Assembly: GCA_033675265.1 (NCBI GenBank)
Contig: JAUJYZ010001532.1
Location: 1 to 64,000 of the forward strand
DNA length: 64,000 nucleotides
Direction of reading: 5' to 3'
From: Actinostola sp. cb2023
Lineage: Eukaryota; Cnidaria; Anthozoa; Actiniaria; Actinostolidae
Below the pieces are notes generated by a model. It saw only the letters and a list, made by a program, of their open reading frames with translations. It did not search any database and was not told where the DNA came from. The translations under genes and the position numbers were made by a program. Below, in pieces: positions 47,669-57,286 of this stretch (position 1 is the first letter of the stretch; each line of letters starts with the position of its first letter).

Positions 47669-48413
47669 GCTTGCGCAGCTAGCCACTATTGCCATCGTCT
47701 GAGTTTTCCGAAAGTAAGTAAGTAAGTAAGTAAGTAAGTAACAATAGATAAACTTCGGAACCAATTACCACCCAAGTAGAGAAATCTCGCTGATAGATAA
47801 ACCGCTTCGGAACCAATCACCACCCGAGCAAAGAAATCGCCATAACACTTCGTATTACCGAGAGCCGGCGAGCCGAGATCGGCATACGTGCTCAACCGAT
47901 TTGCTTTCCTCATGATTGTCTGCATCGAGTTGCATCGAGTCGTTTTTACCTAGTAAGTAATAATGTTTAGTTTCAGAAAATTCACCAATATTATTTATCA
48001 CAGCTTTCATTCTGTCTTTCTAAACGGTCAGATGAAAGGTTCTGTAAGTGCTATTCAACTTTTAGGCCGATGTTTACGCCGAGATTCGCAACTACTCCAA
48101 CCTGAACTGACAAGACAGCGAAAACAACGCTCGCTGATTTTAAACAATGAGCTCCATTTGGAGATACAAAAGCCCGTAATGAGAAAACAAAAGCCCTTTA
48201 AGGGAATATATGAGCTTCTTCGGAGGATAAATGAGCCTCTTTTGAGGACAATTGAGCCCCATTGTGCCTGATAATTCAGCCCGTTTACGGGATCAATGAA
48301 GCCCTTCGGGGAATTGAAAACCTTGTATTACAGGGACCACTCACCACAGCCTCTATGTTCAATGCTTTTGAAAGGATCAACTTTTGTGCATATATATATA
48401 CCAGTAGCCACAT
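47669..48413. mobile_element. 745-bp insertion inside the Penelope-like element
   Basis: The Penelope-like reading is interrupted between the segment ending [11 protein letters not shown] (near 48.45 kb) and the one starting RKRNVTW (near 47.65 kb). The insert is bounded by TGTGGCTACTG at 47669 and CAGTAGCCACA at 48403, an 11-bp inverted repeat. It contains (GTAA)n at 47713-47741, two copies of a CTTCGGAACCAATNACCACC-like motif (about 47754 and 47808), and a row of small hairpins at 48152-48311. No transposase is seen, so it is a non-autonomous element of unknown class. No target duplication is obvious. Confidence 0.55.
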
Positions 48414-48429
48414 GTACCCCTAAGGGTAC

Positions 48430-49323
48430 CTATTTTTTTTAGGGTTAGAGATCTGCATGGCTGGCGGTTTGAAGGTGAGCACGTAATCGTAGCTGCTGTT
48501 GCTAAGTGCTTCCTGGTATATAGGTGCTGATTGATTGAAACATTCTTGATCTGACGATATTTCAGACAGCCGTCGGTTGATTGCTAGTGGTATATTTTTC
48601 AGGATTGAAGGTGGGTGATTACTTGCTTTGTGTACGTATAGTGGTACGTTGTTTGGCTTGTTGTAAGGTTCGTGTGTGCCTTTGTTCAGGTTTAGCGTGA
48701 CATCCAAGAAGTTTACAATCTTCTTATTTGCATCAATGGTTTATATTTTTAGACCGTTATCTGTGAAGATCTTACATATCTTTTTCTTTATGTTTTCGAT
48801 CTGTCTTGGTGTCTCGTGGAACACTCCTAGCCCGTCGTCTCTGTAAAGTCCGATTCGTTGTCTGTATGTTTTCCGGTAGTTGGCATAATAAGTAGCATCC
48901 TACAAGCTCGCAGACTTCAGCGCCATCGAAGGAACCCATTGTGACGTCAAGTAGGTTGTTTGAATTCTTTTTCGTCCATGATGCGCCATCATGGAACAAT
49001 AGCGATTTCTTTGTGTGCATGATGATGTTTCTCTCTTCTTGTGACACGTTTGTGTATTTCGTCGCGAAGTTTATTGCCTTGATAAGTAGCTCATGAGTTA
49101 TGGATGGATAAAAATTGACAACGTCAAAGCATATAAACGAGTATTCGTCCTTGTTCTCGATGTTATTGAACCAGTTGAGTACAGACTTTGTATTCTTCCA
49201 TTGGTTAATCTGTGTCTTGCTTACGATAGTTTGATTAATTATGTCTAGTATTGATTTACTTACTTTGCCCAATTCTGAATTATATATTAGTTTAAATTTG
49301 ACACGGTTTTCTTTGTTATTCAT
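48430..49323 (-). pseudogene. Penelope-like element: reverse transcriptase remnant
   Basis: Minus-strand pieces in order are [20 protein letters not shown] followed by [11 protein letters not shown] (RT motif A), [20 protein letters not shown] (next conserved block), then, after a frameshift near 48860, the catalytic YRDDG near 48840 and [19 protein letters not shown]. Past a stop near 48740 come [39 protein letters not shown] and the [10 protein letters not shown] block. These are characteristic of Penelope-like RTs. The N-terminal third is absent: the recognisable frame starts at 49323, next to a palindrome. At least one frameshift and one internal stop make it a pseudogene. Confidence 0.9.
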
Positions 49324-49373
49324 AGGGCTTTATCTCCGGTATTGACCGGTTGAACAATAGAATTGAATTGAAT

Positions 49374-49456
49374 TGCTCATTATGAATTCACCGGGATGTA
49401 TCCATATACAGCCCTGGGTTGTATATGGATACATCCCGGTGAATTCATAATGAGCA
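49374..49456. repeat. Perfect palindrome, 37-bp arms
   Basis: TGCTCATTATGAATTCACCG GGATGTATCCATATACA is followed by a 9-nt loop (GCCCTGGGT) and its exact reverse complement. It lies immediately upstream of the truncated 5' end of the Penelope-like RT (minus strand). It may belong to that element's terminal region or be a separate insertion. Confidence 0.9.
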
Positions 49457-49756
49457 CTGAAATGCTATTCTTCATGCTATTCATATAGTATTCAATTTGA
49501 GTATTCATGCTAAATAACACTCCAAAAAATACCAGAAAATGCCTCAGATTGCTTCGTGCGAAAACCTTGTCAAATTTAAACTAAGTCAGATAAATACCTC
49601 GAACGTCGGCAATAAGCCTATAAATCCCTCGGGCCTACGGCCCTCCATGCTCGAGGATCCAGCGGTTTTTGTCCGCGCTCCGAAGTCACCGGCCGAAACA
49701 ACCCGCTGGATAAATTACCTGCTATTACGAGTTCTGTGGCGTGATACGAATCTTGA

Positions 49757-49803
49757 TTTTGATTGGCCCTCTTTTTGAGGGTAAAAAAGAGGGCCAATCA
49801 AAA
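49757..49803. repeat. Perfect 20-bp-arm hairpin
   Basis: TTTTGATTGGCCCTCTTTTT and its complement AAAAAGAGGGCCAATCAAAA surround a 6-7 nt loop. It sits just inside the left inverted end of the element and may be a subterminal structural signal. Confidence 0.9.
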
Positions 49804-49922
49804 CTCGACCATAATTTTCAAAGATAGCGTCCATGTTGACGGATGTTTTAAAGAAATGCATTTGCGTGATGCGATCGATCACGTACTCTAGTTTTCGAGA
49901 GTTTTTCCCCGGGATCGATTTC

Positions 49923-50060
49923 CTATTAAAGCCAGAACAGTTCATGGACCTTCATGGTTCTCGAAGCGTTTAATTATCGTTTAAAAAAAAAAGGATGATA
50001 TGTATTTGCACAGCTACCGACAGGATATGGCAAAAGCTTGATATTTTTGCTAGTGATATC
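49923..50060 (+). pseudogene. RecQ-like helicase fragment (broken)
   Basis: LLKPEQ at 49923-49940 resembles the start of RecQ-family helicase domains (Q-motif region). After a stop and frame change, FAQLPTGYGKSLIF at 50005-50046 contains the Walker A motif PTGYGKS. A TAG ends the frame soon after. Together this is the first ~40 residues of a RecQ-like ATPase core; the rest (DExH box and later motifs) was not found. The piece lies inside the inverted-repeat element at 49572-50443, so it is captured or transposon-borne, not a host gene. Confidence 0.6.
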
Positions 50061-50452
50061 CGATCCTTAGCGCTGGTAAATGTGTTGTTTGAATTGGGAG
50101 GCCAGAAACGATTTGAAGCTACAAGTACGTATACCGCCAACTGAAAGAATACGCACCACGAGTACAGAATACAGAGTTTTCAGCGTATATATCATTATGA
50201 ACAATCTGGACTTCAGTTATCACTTCATTTTTGACATTTCTTTAGGGTCTGAAATGCGAGCTATACTAAATCCGCTTGAGAGCGTATCACGCCCCAGAAC
50301 TCGTACTAGTAGGTAATTTATCCAGCGGGTTGTTTCGGCCGGTGACTTCGGAGCGCGGACAAAAACCGCTGGATCCTCGAGCATGACGGCCCTCGGGATT
50401 TATATGGCTTATTGCCTCCGTTCTCGGTATTTATCTCTTACTTATATATATA

Positions 50453-50726
50453 CAGTCATTTGCAAAAATTCTGGCCGCCACGATATATCAATATATCGGT
50501 TGCATTATGGGTAATTCAATAATACTATTTTGAGTTTCCTAACTTATTAATGAATTTACAAACAACAAACGTATGACTAAAATAAACATTATACTAAATA
50601 TTTCTACCAGCTTTGCTGACGTTAATCAGCGTTAAGGGGAATTTTCGATTATTTAATTACCCAGAATGCACCCGATATATTGATATATTGATATTTCGTA
50701 GCGGCCAGAATTTTTGCAAATGACTG
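50453..50726. mobile_element. Mariner-type MITE (CAGTCATTTGC ends), intact copy
   Basis: 274 bp with CAGTCATTTGCAAAAATTCT ... AGAATTTTTGCAAATGACTG ends and TA duplicated on both flanks. The internal sequence is the reverse complement of that in 45534-45815. No coding capacity; mobilisation in trans by a Tc1/mariner-type transposase is inference. Confidence 0.88.
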
Positions 50727-52003
50727 TATATAGGCAGAATACAAGTAGTGATTGGAACGCCAACAACCTTGCCACTAGCGAGTAGGATCTTTAGATACCA
50801 GACGCAGATGTCATAAAGGATAACTAGTTGAGGATAAATTCGCTTGATGTCTACACCATTTATCCTCAACTACTATATATATATATATTTATTTATATGC
50901 TAAAAGTGTGCAGACATTCATGACTTCAAATGTACATAACTTGGCGCGGAGACTTACTCAGCTTGAGTAGACAGTCGGTCTTAATTGTGTTGTACTGTAG
51001 AATGTGATTGAACGCTGACAAATGGCGCGTGTGTGAATTGTACCTACGTTTGAAATCCAGACACGTATTCTAGTATTTGATCATGATTATAGATCACGTA
51101 TGGATCGAGTTATTAAACCTTTTAAAGTCCTTCATGATGTTGACAAGAGTTGTCTGGAGTGAGAAATTGAACGTTAATATATAGTCGGTGGTGACAGGGA
51201 AGCCTCTTGCCGATATAACGACAATGTAATTGTAAAGATGATAAATGAAATTTGTTCTGATTACAGGTGCATGGCCGGCCGTGAGGGGGTTTCCGACCAC
51301 GATGTCACAATACTATTTTCCTTATTTGGGCATAAGACATTATTTTTAAATCATGGACTGGGTTTCTATGGTAACAGTTTGCCTTGCAAAGGTGTTTTTG
51401 TCAGTGCTAATCACAATTAAATCTAGTGTTAAGTGGCAGAGATTGGGCTGTGGAGTGATATCGCCTGTGCAGGTTAATTGCCACAATAATTCCATGCGGT
51501 GCAAATTGGTTTGAAAATTCGCCAATTTGTTTTCAAATGTTGGGGGTAGGTACGTCATGTATGATACATCATAATGTCCCCTACTGGCTTCGTTATACCA
51601 TAGTATTCTACGTTTATCCTGGATACAAAGGAATACGGTATACTACGGTTAACACTAGGGGTTTTCTTCAGTTTTTTGAAGGCTCGTGGAACTACGAATA
51701 TAAATATCAACATTGTTTTCTTTAGGGAACTCGAGCATGCGCAACACGGTTTCTGCAATTGCCCAGTGTCCGATCTTGTGGTTATACTATACATGTGTAC
51801 CTAGGCAGTTCTCATCATGCACGGCTCGAATCGTGCATGCTAGTTATATATTTTTTATTCTAATTATTATAACTTTATGCTTTTTCTACTTAACTTTTTA
51901 AAAATCGAACTAAAATACTGACATTAATGTTTGAAGATCGTGCAGACAAGCATTTCCTGTTAAATCAAAACCAACAAATACTGTCTTTATAAAGTGTACT
52001 TTA
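50727..52003. other. Intergenic DNA with small hairpins
   Basis: AGTTGAGGATAAA ... TTTATCCTCAACT pairs across 50827-50872, and CATGCACG GCTCGAAT CGTGCATG forms a hairpin at about 51816-51840. No gene is recognised. Confidence 0.4.
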
Positions 52004-52098
52004 TTTCTGACTTGTTTCTTTTTCATGATAGACGTTACTGATGAAGGCCACTGATAATATAAATGGCCGTAACATCTATCATGAAAAAGAAGCAAGTC
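52004..52098 (+). mobile_element. Near-palindrome with hammerhead-like core
   Basis: GACTTGTTTCTTTTTCATGA TAGA pairs with TCTATCATGAAAAAGAAGCA AGTC. Between them is ACTGATGA, a stem GGCCA...TGGCC, and GTAAC. The order is CUGAUGA, stem II, G(N)AA, as in hammerhead ribozymes, but GUAAC replaces the required GAAAC, so activity is doubtful. It is probably a terminal fragment of a Penelope-like element. Confidence 0.45.
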
Positions 52099-52822
52099 AA
52101 CGACAAAATATACGTTAATTATATATATGGAACATGACTGCAATTTTAGAATTTTCAAATACAACATTGGTCGTAATTATAATTCAAGAGGTTTTTTTGC
52201 TACTGAGTTCGGGATGACTTCTTTACTCAACTAAGTAAATGGCCCGAGACTTGAATTTCCTTTAGAAATCTTGGTTCAACAAGCTGTCACTCTGCATACA
52301 TTTCCATTACAGCCCACGGCCAGAAATGTTGCCCGCGTTTAAATCAAGAGTCGTAGGAATTTACGACCGGAATAAGCGACTTCGTGGAAAATGAGCGAAA
52401 GTGACACTTCTGTCACTGTTGGTGAGTTTGGATATTGACACAGTACGCCTATGGGGCTTTCTACCCGCGAAAATGTGCAAACATCGTTTATTAGAGAAAG
52501 TACCATTTCAATCTATTCAGAGCAAGTGTGTTGTTGACGGTGTTGGAGCTCTCTTTAACACGAGTGTTTCCAACCACCACGCTGTTTATAATCAAGATTT
52601 GTTTTGAATACCAGTCACATGCGGGCCGCAATCTAAGAAGGTAACTACGTATTCTAATATCGAGTGAGATCTAATCAGAAACTAAACCGAGTGCTTATGA
52701 TAATATCTTCAGGTTCGCGTGAGATTGCCCCAACCTGTCGAGGCTGAATTGAAATTCATTTCGAAAAACGATTGAAAGTATACTTAACTCTGACTCGTAC
52801 TGAAAATTAAATTCGAAGTATA
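52099..52822. other. Intergenic DNA, nothing recognised
   Basis: No gene or repeat seen. Confidence 0.4.
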
Positions 52823-52976
52823 TAGAGTCGTTTTCGTATGAGTGGGAAACCTACGGTACCGTGACACTCAAATGGCTTCCTTTCTGAACCAATCAAAAAG
52901 CGTACAGATGCATCTCATCCAATCAAACTCTTTCAATACGGCACGGTACCGTAAACTTCCCACGAAAATGACTCTA
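52823..52976. mobile_element. 154-bp MITE
   Basis: TAGAGTCGTTTTCGTATGAG TGGGAAACCTACGGTACCGT at the left is mirrored by ACGGTACCGTAAACTTCCCA CGAAAATGACTCTA. Arms differ by a few bases and a 4-base indel. The open frame that starts at 52842 runs through it and is not a gene. Confidence 0.75.
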
Positions 52977-54049
52977 AAGAAAATCGGCGATTCACTCACG
53001 ACTTGTCTTAAATATTTCCTGTTGTTGATCGTGAAGTATTTTTACATCGACGGTCAGTATCAACAGCGCCGGGAAAACTGTCACGTCAACTCAAAGGTTA
53101 CGGACAAACAGGAATTAATTTGTAGTTATTACTTATATTCGCCCGTAAAAGATAATATAATTCGTGTTCGCGATCGTGACTTTGTCCGTCGCCAAACAAC
53201 AGACAGCTTTATGAGATTTGCTTGAATGTATTTGCTCAGCGTTCGTCTGACGGGATTTGTCGACGTCATAACTGTCTACTTGTACATTGCTTTACTTCCA
53301 CAATTTATACCTCGACCTTCCCTTTTGACCTTCCTTTGCCCTTGTTCACTGACCCTTTTCACTTCTTCAATTACTACTAGTCTTTTAGGCCTACTCCGGG
53401 TCATTGACCATAGTTTATAAGGCGACTTATTGCAATTTTTAAAAGTTTTTAAAAGGCGACTTCAGCAATTTAATGAAACAAATGTAAATTTGTGAGTGTT
53501 TTTTAAGGTAACTTTAGGCGAAAATTGACAACATTGTTATTGCAACTTTAGGCAATTTAAAGTAGGTGATAAAAGGATATATGATCATTAAAAGGTTATA
53601 TGATTATGATTTAATATTATTATTATTATTATTATTATTAAAATATAAATATGCCTAATGCCAAATAAAGTGTTGATTAAGGCAATGTAAGGCGACATAA
53701 AGTTAGCTTTGTATCCTTGGGTGATAAAATGCAAAATACAATTAAATGAATAAAGCCGTGACTTAAGGCAACAGAGGCAATTTAAGGTGTCTTCAAGTTA
53801 AATTTGTAAATTAGTTTTTGAAACGTAGGTGATAAAAGTCAAAATACAAATGAATAAAGCAGGACTTAAGGCAACAGAGGCCTGAGCAGAAATAGAAAAG
53901 AAAATAGAACAGAAATCATCAGAAAAACCGTAAGTAAAATAATACAGTACATAAAAGTAGTAGTTAATAATTACTTACATTATAGTTATTAAAGGTAAAG
54001 GACAAACTTCATTGGGAACAAACTGAAATAACGTAAACTAAAACTCTAA
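52977..54049. other. Intergenic DNA with loosely repeated TTTAAGGCGACTT motifs
   Basis: From about 53420 to 53890 the sequence is built of diverged pieces such as AAGGCGACTT, AAGGCAATTTAA and GGTGATAAAAG, an old degraded tandem structure. (ATT)n lies near 53617. No gene. Confidence 0.45.
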
Positions 54050-54484
54050 AGCCGCAGCTACACGGCAAGTTTTCCTTGACAAGTTTTCCTTGACAAGGAA
54101 AAATTGACATTTTTTTGTCGTCTACACGAGCAAGTTTTCCTTGACAAGGAAAAATTGACATTTTTTTTGTCATCTACACAAGCAAGTTTTCCTTGACAAG
54201 GAAAAATTGACATTTTTTTTGTCATCTACACGAGCAAGTTTTCCTTGACAAGGAAAAATTGACATTTTTTTTGTCATCTACACGAGCAAGTTTTCCTTGA
54301 CAAGGAAAAATTGACATTTTTTTGTCGTCTACACGAGCAAGTTTTCCTTGACAAGGAAAAATTGACATTTTTTTTGTCATCTACACGAGCAAGTTTTCCT
54401 TGACAAGGAAAAATTGACATTTTTTTGTCGTCTAAACGAGCAAGTCTTCCTTGTCAAGGAAAATTTGCTCGTGTAGATTCGGCT
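54050..54484. mobile_element. Small DNA element whose end has expanded into a 58-bp minisatellite
   Basis: The outer ends AGCCGCAGCTACACGGCAAG and CTCGTGTAGATTCGGCT are inverted repeats. Between them a unit (CTACACGAGCAAGTTTTCCT TGACAAGGAAAAATTGACAT plus TTTTTTTGTCGT) repeats about seven times. The CTACACGAGCAAG part of the unit is itself a copy of the terminal sequence, so the array appears to have grown from the element's own end. Confidence 0.75.
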
Positions 54485-55135
54485 TAAAGACTCCGTCGAC
54501 CGACATGCTTTGCGGGCGTTTGTTATTGTTTTGATTGCGTTGACTTGACTCTTCTTCGTCTGGATGAAAGCTTAGTAAGCTTTGAATACCATTACCTCTT
54601 TCTTCTGGGCGGTTAGCTGGACAGGAGCTAAAAAAAATTTTTATTTATAGGACATTTAATTCGAGATCGAAAATACATGTATCGGCAGAAATTCAGGGTC
54701 AGCACAGAACCAATATTACTGCAGCAAAATTTCAGCAAATTCACTATCCGTCAGTTTGGAACTAACCTTGACTATTTGTTCTACTTCTCCACTGTTCTCG
54801 GAGAGATTCCCTTAGGTATATCACTGGTCTTTTGAGCCTACCTCGTCTTGTAGGTTTGGCCGCCATCTCGACTAGATTCTAAGATAATCGGCTCTTATTA
54901 ACAGGCTGGATCTCCCACTCAAAACCATATTTCAAACAAATAGAAGAATCAAAACTTAGACGATACTTTAGAGAATGTTCTCGGAGAACAAAAGTGATAA
55001 GAACTTCACAGATGAAGAGGATTCGAACAGATTATAACTTGATACCTTCCACACCGAGAAAAGGCTGAATTTCGTATCATATACGAAATTACGATGAGCG
55101 CCCGCAAAGCATGTCGGTCGACGGAGAGTCTTTAA
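54484..55135. mobile_element. 650-bp DNA element abutting the previous one
   Basis: TTAAAGACTCCGTCGACCGA CATGCTTTGCGGGCG and CGCCCGCAAAGCATGTCGGT CGACGGAGAGTCTTTAA are inverted ends of about 35 bp. The interior has no recognised gene. The left end begins exactly where the 54050-54484 element stops. Confidence 0.75.
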
Positions 55136-57286
55136 CTGTGATCACAAAGCAAAAACTATGCAAAACGCAACTCGGGGATGTACTGCCGGGAAGGCGCCAA
55201 GTGATAAATACGGTTGAAGGAGTGGTATATATATAAACCGTACAGTGATCCTAAGAGGATGCCTAAAAAAAAAACATGAAAACCATTAACATCCCGCCAA
55301 TTTTTTCTCTATTCATCACAACTCATGACTTCTTGAACGTCCTGCCGAGTGTTGTACGTGTGATGTTATCCCATGATCTCAGAACACTTTTAATATCTAT
55401 ATACGTACTTTAAGACTAAAATTACTACCGGAGCCATGCAGTTAATAACCGATCAGAGTTATCAACAACAACAAAAAATAATCAAACCGCGATGCAATTT
55501 ATATCGATCCGTCAACCACGTAATATATATTCATAAAATGTACCAAAGTCTTCGGCTAAAAAATAATAAAAAAACCGATGCAATTAATGTCTTCATAAAA
55601 TGTACACATAGTCTCCGGCTAAGGAATCTTGTTTCGTCGAGAAGAAAAAAACAAGCATATTGCATAGCGACAAATTATTTTTTAAGCTTATTGTACTGAG
55701 TTAGAATATATAGTTATAGCTTCAAAATGATATCACGGGTTTAAAATACAAACTGATTGTTCTGGAGACTGGGTATGTGTTCCGGTCCTTGATGTTTTTG
55801 AATAAACTATAGTCTGACTGAACCGATTTATCTGAGTTTATAATAAAGACTCAGTGAAACGGACGAGGGTCAAGTTGTACAAGTATATTACGTCATAGCT
55901 GGATGTATTTGAATATATTTAGGTTACCAACTCGTCCTATAGAAACTCTCGCAGATGATTGAATGTCGGGTCACTGTACGTGCTGTTAGACTCCTCACTA
56001 AATACATATAAGGTGACCCACCACTCTTGAAAGAGAGAATTAAAACCGTCGACGCAGATCAATATACATTATATTTGTACAACAGTCTTAATACAAACGA
56101 AGCGTCGTATCAAGATCATCTTTTGTGCCTAAAGGTGTCTGTGCGCTCTCCGCTGGATCTCTTGGCAAGGTATTTACACCCTGAAGAAAAACTCCTATTT
56201 TCCTGTGAGGCGTTTTAAAATTGCGCTGCAATTGTTCAACGTTTTTTAATAGGTTTTGCCATTATTATTGGAGTTGAGCCTTGTTAGCATTTAAAATCAC
56301 GACTGTCAAACACTGTAATTAGCAGGTTTTAAATATCGTTTTTTTCGGAAACCTTTTTAAACGTGATAGAAGATATAATATAAATCTCAACGGTCCCTCA
56401 GGCGATTGATAAGACTAGTATACATGCAGAGAATTCCTGCCAAGTTAGTATATAGCGATAACGAGAGATCGTCTTTATTAAACTCTTCGTCCTGTTGTTT
56501 TTCTGTTAAACTCCACCCTCCACCCATTGCCTAGCAACCAACGTTGAACCTAGAATAACCCAATATATTACTTATGAATACTATATTAATTAAAACACAA
56601 GCAAGCTTCCTAGCCGCACCGATAAGAATGATTCGATAATCCCAATCTAAACCCGATGATGGAGTAACTTACACGTGGCGACTGTGCCTCGACTATGTGA
56701 CATTTTGAAGATAAGATACGTATGTTACAACGTATAACCCCGTGTAATTATAGCACTCTACGTAAACTATTACCATGCGAATAACATCCGCTTGGACCAA
56801 AGCCATCCATAAATGGTCGACGACGTACTTGTGCTAGCATACCGCAAATGTCTTTTCACGTTTGCGAGTTACACTCAAAAAGAAGATTTCAGAGGTGCGG
56901 TTGCTATGGGAACAGCATAATATTAACTACTGCTTTTCCTCTGTTTAGCTTTTATTTGATTGAAATTATCTTGATACTTTACATTCGATTTTAGTCTGTT
57001 CCGACCTGTATGTATGTCTAGCCAGGAGACCTTGTGTGACCGGTTAAGAAACCCCGCTTTATCGGAAATCTGCTCTTATGCGGATTAATATTGTTTGCAC
57101 GTCACTTCAATTAAGACTCTGAGAAAAGCACGGCGAGCTAGATAAAAGGCTTCCTTTGCATGCAGGAACTGTTAGACATCAAATAGATAAAACGTATAAA
57201 CAGAACTGAAGCTGAAGTCTCAGAAACGGAACGGGTAAAGCATTCCATTTTTGACACAGTACTGAGATCACGAAGAGCTTTAACTT
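55136..57286. other. Intergenic DNA upstream of GPCR 2
   Basis: A loose duplication around 55510-55620 contains TTCATAAAATGTAC twice, at about 76-bp spacing. No other gene, RNA or strong repeat was identified. Confidence 0.4.

Larger units (their letters stand above)
49572..50443. mobile_element. DNA element with ~150-bp inverted ends and a helicase fragment
   Basis: Segment 49572-49747 matches 50282-50443 in reverse, including CGAGGATCCAGCGGTTTTTG, TCCGCGCTCCGAAGTCACCG and CCCGCTGGATAAATTACCTG. The centre carries a hairpin (49757-49803) and a broken RecQ-like helicase frame. The combination is a long-TIR element, non-autonomous or decayed, that has taken in a helicase gene fragment. Confidence 0.75.
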
